A stretch of DNA of 64,000 nt, taken from assembly GCF_042649925.1 (NCBI RefSeq), contig NZ_JBHSAF010000007.1:186001-250000 (forward strand), written 5' to 3'. Positions 50,703-59,373 of the stretch are shown piece after piece. The position numbers and the translations under genes are program-made. Below the pieces are notes generated by a model. It saw nothing but the letters and a program-made list of their open reading frames with translations, had not been told where the DNA came from and did no database searches. Source of the DNA: Pseudaeromonas sharmana. Lineage in GTDB: Bacteria > Pseudomonadota > Gammaproteobacteria > Enterobacterales > Aeromonadaceae. Position 1 is the stretch's first letter. The number at the start of each line of letters is the position of its first letter.

Positions 50703-52377
50703 CGGAGAGTTGCCAAAAGTCGTAGAAATTGAACCAGTCCAGAGGAGCCTGCAGGCAATAATGCTCCAGGCGGTCGGCGTAGCGTTGTACCAGTTCGGCC
50801 AGCACCGCTTGCCGGGCCTGCCGCGGCAGCTGAATCGGCGCCGAGAAGGGCTCGAAGAATACCTCGAACCGGCCACCAATACGCAAACCGAATAACAGCG
50901 AGACCGGGACACCCAATACCGCCGCCAGGGCAAACGGCCCCTGCGGAAACGGAGCCTGGGCATCAAGAAAGCGGGCCTGTATCACCCGCCGCTCCTGGGT
51001 AGCCGAGGTGCGATCGCCCACCATCACCACCCACTCACCGGCATCGAGCTTCTGCTTCAGCTGCATGGCGGTCTCGGGACCGAGATCCTGCACACAGATC
51101 AGGTTCATTCGCACCGCCGGGTTGGCACTGGCCAGCAGTCGATTGAAACGTTCGGCGTGGCGGGTAAACACCAGCGCATTGATGGTGACCTCGCCAAATG
51201 CGGTTCCCAGCGCGCGGCACAACTCCAGATCGCCGAGATGAGAGCCGAGAATCAGCTGGCCACCGCCATGCTGCAGGCAATCCTGATAGTGCGCCTCACC
51301 GTGGAAACGGATCTGGTCACGGCCAATCTCGCCGCGCCAGCCGGCCAGCTTGTCGAGCATGGCTTCACCAAAGCGCACGAAATGGTGCCAGCTGCCCTTG
51401 TCGGCATCCGGCAGCACCAGTTGGCGGCGTCGTGCCACCGCGCGGACCCGGGACAGATAGACCTGACTGGCGCGCCGTTGACGCACACCGGTCAGCCAGA
51501 AATAGGTGATGACCGGATACAGCAGGCACTGGAAGCCGCGGCGGCCAAAACGATCATAACTCCAGCGCATCAGACGCAACCCCCACTCGGCCCCCCGCTC
51601 CGGCGTCCGCGACCAGTGGCGCCGTCGCCACCAGCGTTGCGGCCAGCCAAGCAACCGCTCCGTCACCAGACGGGTGTGCATCCAGGAGATGCGCAGGTTA
51701 TCGCGCCAGACATCGAAATGGGACAGGCCATTCGCGGGGTAATGCACCCGGGTCGGCAGAAAGCGCACCGGCACGCCGGCCCAGTAGAGGCGGACCATGA
51801 TCTCAATATCAAAATCCATGCGCAGCCCGGGCTGCACCTGCTGCAACAGCGCCATCACCGCGGCCAGCGGGTAGACGCGATATCCGCACATGCTGTCCTG
51901 GATCTCCAGGCTGGCTGTCTCAATCCAAACCCAGACATGAGTCAGATAGCGACCATAGCGCCGCCCAGCCGGGGCAGAAGCATCATAAACTGGTGCGCCG
52001 GAAATCAACGCCTGCGGTGTTTGCTGTGCCAGCGCCAGCAATGCCGGCAGATCACCGAGGTCATGCTGGCCATCGGCATCCAGCTGCAAGGCATGGCTGA
52101 AACCGAGCGCTGCCGCCTGCTGCAAACCGGTGATAACGGCAGCGCCCTTACCGCGGTTGACGGCATGGCGCACCAGCTGCAAACCGGGGTAGCGAGCCGG
52201 CAGACTGTCGAGTAATTCAGCGGTCATGGCATCGCTGCCATCGTCCACGACGATGCAGGGCAGCTGCAGCAGAGGGTGGGACCTTGCCAGCGCCTGCAAC
52301 GTGTCCAGTAATGCAGGCCCATGGTTATAACAAGGGATCAGCAGGCAGGGGGTGAACGGCGGCGCGGTCGTCAACAC
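50686..52377 (-). CDS. apeJ: Fused GT2 glycosyltransferase and LPLAT acyltransferase (ApeJ-like)
   Basis: The 563-residue protein joins two domains. Residues 1-240 are a GT2 glycosyltransferase (CLLIPCYNHGPALLDTLQAL, CIVVDDGSDAM, ALQLDADGQHDLGDL). Residues 285-555 are a LpxL/HtrB-like acyltransferase (GQLILGSHLGDLELCRALG with the H-x-x-x-x-E motif, then VVMVGDRTSATQERR). The fusion is usual in APE clusters. It probably helps attach the polyene to its sugar and lipid anchor at the inner membrane. It overlaps both neighbours by a few bases. Confidence 0.9.
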   Translation of the reverse strand: MLTTAPPFTPCLLIPCYNHGPALLDTLQALARSHPLLQLPCIVVDDGSDAMTAELLDSLPARYPGLQLVRHAVNRGKGAAVITGLQQAAALGFSHALQLDADGQHDLGDLPALLALAQQTPQALISGAPVYDASAPAGRRYGRYLTHVWVWIETASLEIQDSMCGYRVYPLAAVMALLQQVQPGLRMDFDIEIMVRLYWAGVPVRFLPTRVHYPANGLSHFDVWRDNLRISWMHTRLVTERLLGWPQRWWRRRHWSRTPERGAEWGLRLMRWSYDRFGRRGFQCLLYPVITYFWLTGVRQRRASQVYLSRVRAVARRRQLVLPDADKGSWHHFVRFGEAMLDKLAGWRGEIGRDQIRFHGEAHYQDCLQHGGGQLILGSHLGDLELCRALGTAFGEVTINALVFTRHAERFNRLLASANPAVRMNLICVQDLGPETAMQLKQKLDAGEWVVMVGDRTSATQERRVIQARFLDAQAPFPQGPFALAAVLGVPVSLLFGLRIGGRFEVFFEPFSAPIQLPRQARQAVLAELVQRYADRLEHYCLQAPLDWFNFYDFWQLSDDDSA

Positions 52378-52736
52378 AGGCGCACCCTCCCCGAACTGGC
52401 CTGGGCCTCATCCAGTCGATAGGTGAAAAGCAACCGTTGCCGCGTCGGCTCCCAGCACAGATCAAGCTCGACATGCTGACCAGGACGCAACGGCTGCTGG
52501 AACTTGATCACCTCCATGCCGGCAAACTCGCCCTGTAAACCCAGCTCTGTGGTGGCCAGATGCAGGGCGATATGCAACTGTGCCACCCCAGGCAGTAACG
52601 GAGCCTCGGGAAAGTGCCCGGCAAACCAGACCAGGTCCGGCTCCAACCACAGCCGCAGGCGCAGCCCCCCATCCGGCAGCGACTGCCGGGCCGCGACCAC
52701 CGGCCAGCGGCGGATCTCAGCACTCAATGGCGACAT
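52371..52736 (-). CDS. apeI: Hotdog dehydratase of the FabA/FabZ type (ApeI-like)
   Basis: The 121-residue protein has the FabZ-like active site WFAGHFPEAPLLPGVAQLHI, with the catalytic His near residue 41, and KFQQPLRPGQ later. The acidic partner residue of FabZ is not obvious and the protein is short. In APE synthesis ApeI dehydrates 3-hydroxyacyl-ACP intermediates. The ATG at 52736 overlaps the ligase gene by 20 bases, and a longer frame to 52796 is unlikely. Confidence 0.88.
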   Translation of the reverse strand: MSPLSAEIRRWPVVAARQSLPDGGLRLRLWLEPDLVWFAGHFPEAPLLPGVAQLHIALHLATTELGLQGEFAGMEVIKFQQPLRPGQHVELDLCWEPTRQRLLFTYRLDEAQASSGRVRLC

Positions 52737-54084
52737 CGAATAACTCCTTGAGCACGGCATACGGCCGTTTGCCTTGCGAATTGACCGGCATTGCACTCAG
52801 GCAGCGCAGACGTCGCGGCAAGGCGACCGGTTCAAGCCAGGGCCTGAGTGCCTGTCGCAGTTGCAACAGCAGACGTCCCTCACCCAGGGTCGCATGCAGC
52901 CGCCAGCCCTCTGCCGACGGGATCAGCACGGCACCCAGACAGCGGCGCCCGCCAATCTCGAGCGGTACCACGGCAGCCTCGGCGATCCAGGGCACAGCGC
53001 GCAGCCGGCGTTCGACCTCATCCAGCGAGATGCGCTTTTCGGCCAGCTTGATGACGCGATCGGCCCGCCCCAGCAACCGGAACCCATTCTCCTGCCAGAC
53101 CAGTCGATCCGACAGCGCCCAGCGTTGCCCGGCCGGCAAGAATGGGGAGGTCAGCCACCAGGTTTCCGCAGCATCCACACTCAGCGTCAGGCCGGGTAAC
53201 AGCATCCAGTCACTCCCATGTTGCTGACGCCAGGCAATGCCGCCGGTCTCACTGCTGCCATAGAGTTCAACCGGGGATAAACCGAGACAGCGCTGGCTCA
53301 GTGCCGCACCTGACGCCGAAAGCGGCCCGCCAGAGGAGACCAGCCAGCGGGCGCCCGGACAGGATAGGTCGGGGTCAAGATGTTCCAGAAACGCCGGAGA
53401 GGAGATCAGCGCCCAGGGACGCATCAGTCCCCGGACGGCGGCCTGCAATTGCTCTGGGGTAGTGCACGTCGCTGCCGCCAAGGGTAATCCAAGCCGCAGC
53501 GGTAGCAGGATGCGAAACAGCAAACCGTAGATGTGCTGCTGGCTGACCGTCGCCAGGATCACGGCACCAGCCAGCGCATCCGCCCAGAGTCCGGCCTGAA
53601 TCTCTACCTCGGCGAGCAGCTCCCGCTCCTGTTTCAGGATGGCCTGCGGTACCCCCGTCGAGCCCGAGGTGAACATCAGCACCGACAGCGGTGCCGGCCA
53701 GGGTGTCGTCGGCGCCGCCGATAGCGGCGCGGCCATCACGGCTTGCCAGTGACATACCGGAAAGGAGAGCACGGCCGATGACCAGTCACCATCCACCAGC
53801 AGCGCCTCTATGTATGGCGCTTGCTCTTCCAGCCCGGCTGGGCGGCGGTGGCCAGGCAATACGGCGACGCAACCCGCCATGCCACAGGCCAGCAGGGCGA
53901 CGGTGAAGGCGTAGGCATCATCAAGACACAGTGCCCAGTGCCGGGCCGGGTGCGCCGCCAGCCAGCCGGCAAGGGTCGCCACATCGGCACGCAACTGCCC
54001 GGCAGTAACATACTGCTGCCCGCACCAGGCCACCTCGGCCCCTGCCGGCAGCGTATCCAGCCGTTGCTCCAGAGTTAGTGACAT
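52717..54084 (-). CDS. apeH: AMP-dependent acyl/aryl-ACP ligase (ApeH-like)
   Basis: The 455-residue adenylate-forming enzyme has VLMFTSGSTGVPQAILKQER for the P-loop, ELYGSSETGGIAWRQ, ALSDRLVWQENGFRLLGRAD and the C-terminal NSQGKRPYAVL with the catalytic lysine. It is shorter than a typical acyl-CoA synthetase and matches ligases that load an aryl acid directly onto an acyl carrier protein. The likely job is to charge the starter made by the ammonia-lyase. The start at 54084 overlaps the COG4648 gene by ten bases. Confidence 0.9.
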   Translation of the reverse strand: MSLTLEQRLDTLPAGAEVAWCGQQYVTAGQLRADVATLAGWLAAHPARHWALCLDDAYAFTVALLACGMAGCVAVLPGHRRPAGLEEQAPYIEALLVDGDWSSAVLSFPVCHWQAVMAAPLSAAPTTPWPAPLSVLMFTSGSTGVPQAILKQERELLAEVEIQAGLWADALAGAVILATVSQQHIYGLLFRILLPLRLGLPLAAATCTTPEQLQAAVRGLMRPWALISSPAFLEHLDPDLSCPGARWLVSSGGPLSASGAALSQRCLGLSPVELYGSSETGGIAWRQQHGSDWMLLPGLTLSVDAAETWWLTSPFLPAGQRWALSDRLVWQENGFRLLGRADRVIKLAEKRISLDEVERRLRAVPWIAEAAVVPLEIGGRRCLGAVLIPSAEGWRLHATLGEGRLLLQLRQALRPWLEPVALPRRLRCLSAMPVNSQGKRPYAVLKELFDVAIEC

Positions 54085-54659
54085 GAGCGCTCCATATCGT
54101 CGATGCGCGCCCGAACCCGGCGGCGAACCAGATACTCGCCCGCCATCAGCAACGCCATCGCCAGATAGCTGATCACGCCGTTGTACAGGCTCCAGTAGCG
54201 CATATCGCCGAGCCAGATCGTCCAGCCGGCCACAGCGCCGTTGAGCAGAAAAAACAGGCACCAAACTTGGGTGACGCGACGCGTATAGCCTACCGCCGCC
54301 GCAGGCAAGGCAGGCTCCTGCCAGCGAGCGATGCGCTCAACCACCGTCATCGGTTGCCATAAACTGATAAAGAACAGCGCGAAGCCCAGGCCATTCACCA
54401 GCACCGGATACCATAGCAACCACTGCGTCTGCTGATGCCACCAGACCAGCAGGCACAGCAGCAGGCCGAGGCCGGCGACCGCGCGCAGCCCCTGCCCGGG
54501 CACAGGCGTGGAACCAGATGCCAGAATCAGCCGCATGGTGAACCCCAGGCTCAGCACTAGCAGCGCCGGCAACAATTGCTGGTGCGTCACCCCCCACCAC
54601 ACCAGCAGAGGGTAGAGCGCCAGCACCAGTGCGGCCAACAGCACACACAGGCGCCGCAT
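54075..54659 (-). CDS. apeG: COG4648-type membrane protein (ApeG-like)
   Basis: The 194-residue protein has four to five hydrophobic helices and the conserved stretch YPVLVNGLGFALFFISLWQP, then MTVVERIARWQEPALP and YTRRVTQVWCLFFLLNGAVA. This family occurs almost only in APE-type clusters and has no known function. It sits in the inner membrane and may hold the acyl-ACP machinery at the membrane. The start overlaps the second ACP stop by one base. Confidence 0.85.
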   Translation of the reverse strand: MRRLCVLLAALVLALYPLLVWWGVTHQQLLPALLVLSLGFTMRLILASGSTPVPGQGLRAVAGLGLLLCLLVWWHQQTQWLLWYPVLVNGLGFALFFISLWQPMTVVERIARWQEPALPAAAVGYTRRVTQVWCLFFLLNGAVAGWTIWLGDMRYWSLYNGVISYLAMALLMAGEYLVRRRVRARIDDMERSCH

Positions 54660-54916
54660 CAGGCATCCGCGAGCAGTTGCGTTACCGCATCGACCACGTC
54701 GCCGACGGTACGCACCGTCTTGAACTCTTCGGGACGAATCTTCTTGCCGGTCAGTTTTTGCAAGCGCACTACCAGATCGACGGCATCAATGCTGTCGAGC
54801 TCCAGATCCTGATACAGGTGTGCCGTCTCGGTAACCGATGCCGCATCCAGCTCGAACAGCTCTACCAGTGCCAATTTCACCTGTTCAAATACCGCTTCAC
54901 GTTGCATGTCGATCAC
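54659..54916 (-). CDS. apeF: Acyl carrier protein 2 (ApeF-like)
   Basis: The 85-residue protein has the phosphopantetheine site LELDSIDAVDLVVRL with the modified Ser near residue 42. The start MIDMQREAVFEQVKLALVE and an acidic helical body are normal for ACPs. It carries either the starter or the growing polyene. Its ATG lies within four bases of the other ACP's stop, so the two are made together. Confidence 0.94.
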   Translation of the reverse strand: MIDMQREAVFEQVKLALVELFELDAASVTETAHLYQDLELDSIDAVDLVVRLQKLTGKKIRPEEFKTVRTVGDVVDAVTQLLADA

Positions 54917-55188
54917 TCCGCAGCCTGTTGCGATGAAACAAACGCCGCCAGCGCCGCTACCGATGCGAAATGGCGGCGAGCATCCTGATCATCGGCAGAC
55001 AACACCAGGCCATAGCGTCCCTTGACCGCCAGCCCCAGTTCGAGGGCGTCGATGCTGTCGAGACCAAGCCCGGCACCGAACAGCGGCGCGTCGGTATCGA
55101 TATCTTCGATGGTCAGCCCTTCCAGGTTCAGGCTGCTGATAATCAACTCTTTGATTTCGTTTTGTAATCCAGTCATTTTTTTATCCAT
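54913..55188 (-). CDS. apeE: Acyl carrier protein 1 (ApeE-like)
   Basis: The 91-residue protein has the carrier motif LGLDSIDALELGLAV with the phosphopantetheine Ser near residue 44. It differs clearly from the second ACP, so the two probably have separate partners (one for the starter, one for elongation). The start overlaps the acyltransferase gene by eight bases. Confidence 0.94.
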   Translation of the reverse strand: MDKKMTGLQNEIKELIISSLNLEGLTIEDIDTDAPLFGAGLGLDSIDALELGLAVKGRYGLVLSADDQDARRHFASVAALAAFVSSQQAAE

Positions 55189-55963
55189 TGCATAGAGAAT
55201 TCTGTGCCGGTGGGGTCAATGCCCGCGTCAAGTATCCCGTCAAGGTTCTGGCGGCTAACGGCACCGGTTGTGCAGCGGCCAGGAATGGCGCTATGGCAAC
55301 CCGCTCCCCAATCCTGACTTCGAAATGCGGTTTGCGTCGCGGCACCCGATACCAGGGAGTGTGCTTGGTCAATGTCGCCGGCTCACACGCGATATGTGCC
55401 AGACGCACATCAACCTGGCAACGCAATGCCAGATGCGCCGCCCCGCGCTGCAGTCGCAGCGCCGCCCCCGGAGTGCTGCGCGTTCCTTCCGGAAAAATCA
55501 GCAACACACCGCCCAGCTGCAACCGCCCCTGACAGGCGGGAATCAGCTCATCAGGGTCCGCATTGGGGATATACCCGGCGGCGCGCACTATGCCACCGAC
55601 AAACGGATTGCGCCACAGCGCCCGCTTGACGATGCAATCACACTGCGGCAACAGCGACGCCAGCAGGACATAATCGAGCAGGCTGGGGTGATTGGCGACC
55701 AACAAGCAGCCGTGATCCTGCTGCAGCCGCTCCTGACCCAGGATCCGGTAACTGATGACCCCCAGTCCGCGCAGTAGCGATAAAAACAGCCGGAAGGCGC
55801 TGCGAATCATCGCCTGCGCCAGGCGTCGGCGCTGTATCGGTTTGCGACAGAGACAGGATAACGGCAACCAGAGCAACGTCAGGACAACAGCACCACAACC
55901 AAACACCAGATACGACACGGCCGTCGCCAGCAGCCGCCACGCCATGTCAAGCCCGCTCAACAT
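55181..55963 (-). CDS. apeD: 1-acylglycerol-3-phosphate acyltransferase-like protein (ApeD-like)
   Basis: The 260-residue protein has one or two N-terminal membrane helices and the PlsC motifs: NHPSLLDYVLL (H-x-x-x-x-D) near residue 92 and LLIFPEGTRSTPGAAL. In APE clusters this acyltransferase is thought to help build the lipid anchor. The ATG at 55963 overlaps the chain length factor stop. An ATG at 55945 is an alternative. A long frame to 56158 lies inside the upstream gene and is not used. Confidence 0.88.
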   Translation of the reverse strand: MLSGLDMAWRLLATAVSYLVFGCGAVVLTLLWLPLSCLCRKPIQRRRLAQAMIRSAFRLFLSLLRGLGVISYRILGQERLQQDHGCLLVANHPSLLDYVLLASLLPQCDCIVKRALWRNPFVGGIVRAAGYIPNADPDELIPACQGRLQLGGVLLIFPEGTRSTPGAALRLQRGAAHLALRCQVDVRLAHIACEPATLTKHTPWYRVPRRKPHFEVRIGERVAIAPFLAAAQPVPLAARTLTGYLTRALTPPAQNSLCNG

Positions 55964-56670
55964 TGCCAGCACCGCTGTTGTGCGCCGGCATCCAGCAGGC
56001 ATGCCGATTCTCCCTTGAGCCAGCTGCGCCAGAACTGCAGGGGTTGTGGCAGCGCCGAAGCGCCCGTTGTGCCTGCTGTCGAGCCCCGATAGCGCCATTG
56101 CGACCCGCGCGTCAGGAGCATGCCGACCGCATAGGGCGGCACACCTGTGTCCACCCACGGCTGATAGAACGCCGGCACTTGGCCATCGAAACAGAGCACC
56201 AGGACTGGAGCGTCCTGGCAGCCCAGCCAGGCACAGGCCTCCATCAAGCCGGCCTGCAGGCCATCTTCACCGGCGGCTAGCGAGGTGGCCGCCATCTGCA
56301 GACCCGCAGTGATGGTCGTCAGGCCGGCCACGGTATTGTGCACCGACATCGAGAAATCGGTCGGCGACAGAGGTTCGGCACGGATCAGCTTTTGCAGCAG
56401 GGTTTGCGTGCGCTGCAACTCGCCATGCCGACTGATACAGATGAGATAACCCGGTTGCCAGCGCGCCATCAACTCCAACGCCAGTTGCACGGCCAGGCGG
56501 GCCGCCACGCTCATGCGCCGGGCCTGCATCGGGGGGATTCGGGGGGTGGCCGGCAAGGCGGCGTTGTCCGGCCATACGCCGTCGGCAGCCCAGTTCGCCC
56601 AGTCCGCTGCGTGGGCCAGCCCTGGCGCCAGCGCCGCAATATCCAACAATGAGAAACCGGGTTCCCGCAT
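55957..56670 (-). CDS. apeC: Beta-ketoacyl synthase-like chain length factor (ApeC-like)
   Basis: The 237-residue protein is a shortened ketosynthase-like fold (PF13723 type). Segments such as DFSMSVHNTVAGLTTITAG and LMEACAWLGCQDAPVLVLCF are typical of APE chain length factors. There is no catalytic Cys at the usual position, so it should act as a partner for the ApeO-type synthase, setting polyene length. It is the first gene of the 17-gene minus-strand operon, 300 bp from the divergent lipoprotein gene. The ribosome-binding site is weak. Confidence 0.88.
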   Translation of the reverse strand: MREPGFSLLDIAALAPGLAHAADWANWAADGVWPDNAALPATPRIPPMQARRMSVAARLAVQLALELMARWQPGYLICISRHGELQRTQTLLQKLIRAEPLSPTDFSMSVHNTVAGLTTITAGLQMAATSLAAGEDGLQAGLMEACAWLGCQDAPVLVLCFDGQVPAFYQPWVDTGVPPYAVGMLLTRGSQWRYRGSTAGTTGASALPQPLQFWRSWLKGESACLLDAGAQQRCWQC

Positions 56671-56970
56671 GAAGTGTGTCTATCCCTGCACAGTGTGAAT
56701 TCTGGCGATCATTGTAAGCGCATCATGTATGTATTCTCTGAACGAACGCCAGAATCCGTTCCGAGTAATAAACCGAGAATCGCATTTTTTGCCGACTTAC
56801 AAAAGATAACCAACATGAAATCTACGATTTAATCACACAAAATAGTTTTGTCGCGAAACTGATTATTTTTCTGAATTAACCATGCTTTTCGTCTTTTCTT
56901 TCCCTGTTATGATGATGTCAGATTGATAAGAAACCATTGTTTTATAAATAGTAAATGAGCAGGGATAATC
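56671..56970. promoter_or_regulatory. Divergent promoter region of the aryl polyene cluster
   Basis: These 300 AT-rich bases separate the minus-strand operon from the plus-strand lipoprotein and methyltransferase genes and must hold both promoters. For the plus strand TTGATA (56923) with TAAATA (56945) at 16-base spacing is a possible sigma-70 site. For the minus strand I cannot pick a clear one. A 9-bp inverted repeat pair, ATTCTGGCG and CGCCAGAAT, brackets 56699-56755. I see no gene here. Confidence 0.55.
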
Positions 56971-57366
56971 ATGATGAAAAAATGGTGTTATACACTTTGC
57001 GCTCTGTTGTTAATGGCTGGATGCGCAAATTTCCAACCTATATTAAATATTGATAACCAAGTTTCACAAAAAAAGACCATCGAAGAGGTCAAAAATGCAA
57101 TTCTTGTTGCCGGAACCCTCAAGCGCTGGACAATGACCGAACTTGAGCCGGGGCGTATCGATGGCAAGATTACCGTGCGCAACAAACACAGTGCCCATAT
57201 TGAGATCCGTTACAGCGCAACCCAGTACAGCCTGCACTACGTCGATAGCCAGGGGCTGGATGCCGATGGCAGCGGCAAGATCCATCGCAACTACAACAAG
57301 TGGATAACGCTGCTGGATCAGACGATTCAGGTTGAGCTGCTACGTCAGCCAACAACCGGACAATAA
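56971..57366 (+). CDS. Small lipoprotein of the aryl polyene cluster
   Basis: The 131-residue protein has a lipoprotein signal (TLCALLLMAGC) and a mature domain with VKNAILVAGTLKRWTMTELE, GRIDGKITVRNKHSA and YNKWITLLDQTIQVEL. Homologues next to APE clusters are often labelled 'excinuclease ATPase subunit' by mistake. Nothing here resembles UvrA. In APE nomenclature it would be ApeA-like. It shares the divergent promoter region with the main operon and lies 14 bp before the methyltransferase gene. Its function is unknown. Confidence 0.82.
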   Translation: MMKKWCYTLCALLLMAGCANFQPILNIDNQVSQKKTIEEVKNAILVAGTLKRWTMTELEPGRIDGKITVRNKHSAHIEIRYSATQYSLHYVDSQGLDADGSGKIHRNYNKWITLLDQTIQVELLRQPTTGQ

Positions 57367-57380
57367 CGGTGGAGCCTGAC

Positions 57381-58445
57381 ATGCCTTCTTCGAAAGAGTC
57401 CCCCCGCTCCGCATTGGCAGCCATCTCGCTGGCGCAGCAGATCGCCTTCGGCCCTGTGCTGTTCCAAACCGTCTGGGCGTTGCGCGAATCTGGATTGCTG
57501 GCCGCAATCGACAGCTGCCAGCAGGGTATGAATGTCGCTGATGCCGCCAGCCGGACCGGTCTGTCCCGCTATGCCGTCTCGGTGCTGTTTGACATGGCCG
57601 TCAGCGGACAAGTGCTCGCCAGGCAGGAGGATCGCGTTGTCCTGACCGCCGTTGGTCATTTCCTGCTGCACGATGCGATGACCCGGGTGAATATGGATTT
57701 CACCCAGCATGTTTGCTACCACGCCATGGCCAGCCTGCTACCGTCGCTACAACAGGGCAAACCAGTGGGATTGCAGGTCTTTGGCGACTGGCCAACAATT
57801 TATCCGGCACTGAGTCAGTTGCCCGAAGCAGCTAAGCACAGTTGGTTCGCGTTTGACCATTTCTATTCGGATCGCGCCTTTGACGCCGTGCTACCGCATA
57901 TTCTCGATCTGCATCCCACACATCTCTATGACGTCGGCGGGAATACCGGCAAATGGGCAATGACTTGTGCCGCTGCCGATCCGGCACTTCGAGTCACGAT
58001 ACTGGACTTGCCGCAACAATTGGCTCTGGCCAGCGTAGCCATCCAGCAAGCCGGGCTGGCCGCACAAATTGATGGCCATGCGGTCGATCTGCTGACCGAG
58101 ACGCCGCTCCCCGCAGAGGCCGACCTGTGGTGGATGAGTCAGTTTCTCGACTGTTTCAGTGAAGAACAGATCGTCAGCATATTGCAGCGTGTGCGCCGCA
58201 GCATGAAGCCGCAAGCCAGGTTGGCAATTCTGGAGCTGTTCTGGGATCGACAACCCTTTGCCGCCGCCGAGTTCAGTCTGAACGCCACATCGCTTTACTT
58301 CACCTGTCTGGCCAACGGCAATAGCCGTTTCTACCATTCAGCGGTGTTTATCGCACTGCTGCAGCAGGCCGGCTTCCGGATTGAGCAGGAATTTGACCAG
58401 ATAGGACGCGGTCATACCCTGTTGATCGTCGCGCCCTCGCCGTGA
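57381..58445 (+). CDS. SAM-dependent O-methyltransferase (family 2) of the aryl polyene cluster
   Basis: The 354-residue protein has an N-terminal winged-helix dimerisation region (about 10-110) and a Rossmann methyltransferase domain with HLYDVGGNTGKWAMTCAAAD followed by VTILDLPQQL, plus LWWMSQFLDCFSEEQIV. This is the plant-type O-methyltransferase layout. In APE clusters the matching enzyme (ApeB-like) methylates the aryl head group. The ATG at 57381 has GGAG six bases upstream. It ends four bases before the convergent tcdA gene. Confidence 0.88.
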   Translation: MPSSKESPRSALAAISLAQQIAFGPVLFQTVWALRESGLLAAIDSCQQGMNVADAASRTGLSRYAVSVLFDMAVSGQVLARQEDRVVLTAVGHFLLHDAMTRVNMDFTQHVCYHAMASLLPSLQQGKPVGLQVFGDWPTIYPALSQLPEAAKHSWFAFDHFYSDRAFDAVLPHILDLHPTHLYDVGGNTGKWAMTCAAADPALRVTILDLPQQLALASVAIQQAGLAAQIDGHAVDLLTETPLPAEADLWWMSQFLDCFSEEQIVSILQRVRRSMKPQARLAILELFWDRQPFAAAEFSLNATSLYFTCLANGNSRFYHSAVFIALLQQAGFRIEQEFDQIGRGHTLLIVAPSP

Positions 58446-58448
58446 GCA

Positions 58449-59249
58449 TCAGGATGGCCGGGCACGCGCGCCGCGCTCGGCAATCTTGACCAGCACCCGA
58501 GATACCGCCACCAGGCCGAACGTCGCCGTGACCACAGTAGTGGCCCCAAAACCGGAGGCGCAATCCATCTTCAGGTTGCCATCACTCTGCGCCCTGGCCT
58601 GGCAGACCCCGCCCGCGCCATCCGGGTAACGCAGTTGCTCGGTCGAGTAAACGCACTCGATACCAAACTTGCGATTGGGCTCGCGACTAAACCCGTACCG
58701 CCGCCGTAAATCAGCCCGCACCCGTGCCGCCAGCGGGTCCATGGTGGTCCGCGCCAAATCGGCGATCGTGACCTGGGTCGGATCCAGCTGGCCGCCGGCG
58801 CCGCCGACAACCATGACCGGGATCTTGCGCCGCTTGCAAAACGCAATCAGCGCGACCTTGGCCTGGATGCTGTCGATGGCATCGACGACATAGTCAAAAC
58901 CAGCATGGATGTACTGTTCCAGGTTGTCGGCCGTGATGAAATCATCCACCAGCGAGATCTGGCACTCCGGGTTAATCTGTCGGATGCGTGCCGCCATCGC
59001 CTCAATTTTCAGCTCACCGATCTGCGGTTGCAGCGCATGGATCTGGCGGTTGGTATTGGTGATGCAAATGTCATCCATATCAATCAGCGTCAGATGTCCT
59101 ACGCCGGAACGGGCTAACGCCTCGGCCGCCCAGGAGCCCACCCCACCGATGCCGATCACGCAGACATGGGCGGCAGCGAACGCTTGCAATGCGCTATGGC
59201 CATACAGGCGCGCGATGCCGCCAAAGCGCTGCAGATATTCCGGACTCAT
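58449..59249 (-). CDS. tcdA: tRNA threonylcarbamoyladenosine dehydratase TcdA (CsdL)
   Basis: The 266-residue E1-like protein has GIGGVGSWAAEALARSGVGH then LTLIDMDDICITNTNRQ for ATP binding, VVDAIDSIQAKVALI and MVVGGAGGQLDPTQV. This matches TcdA/YgdL closely. It closes the t6A ring in tRNA to ct6A and in E. coli works with CsdA and CsdE, its neighbours there. Here the aryl polyene cluster separates them. GAGG lies five bases before the ATG at 59249. Confidence 0.96.
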   Translation of the reverse strand: MSPEYLQRFGGIARLYGHSALQAFAAAHVCVIGIGGVGSWAAEALARSGVGHLTLIDMDDICITNTNRQIHALQPQIGELKIEAMAARIRQINPECQISLVDDFITADNLEQYIHAGFDYVVDAIDSIQAKVALIAFCKRRKIPVMVVGGAGGQLDPTQVTIADLARTTMDPLAARVRADLRRRYGFSREPNRKFGIECVYSTEQLRYPDGAGGVCQARAQSDGNLKMDCASGFGATTVVTATFGLVAVSRVLVKIAERGARARPS

Positions 59250-59373
59250 TTTAACCTCATTGTGATGGCAATTGCGGGGCGGAGAGTATAGCAAGCCCGG
59301 CCGGTAACCCAAATTGGTGTCGGCGGAGCCCGACCATCAGGTTATGGATTACACTTTAGGCAAGAGACCAGGC

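Noticed and set aside
51157..52215. A 352-codon open frame opposite the ApeJ-like gene
   Set aside because: The minus-strand protein has clear GT2 and acyltransferase motifs. The plus-strand frame is rich in His, Gln and Arg without any domain, typical of antisense frames in this GC range.
56971..57366. Excinuclease subunit
   Set aside because: This label is often copied onto homologues, but the product is a 131-residue lipoprotein without ATPase motifs.
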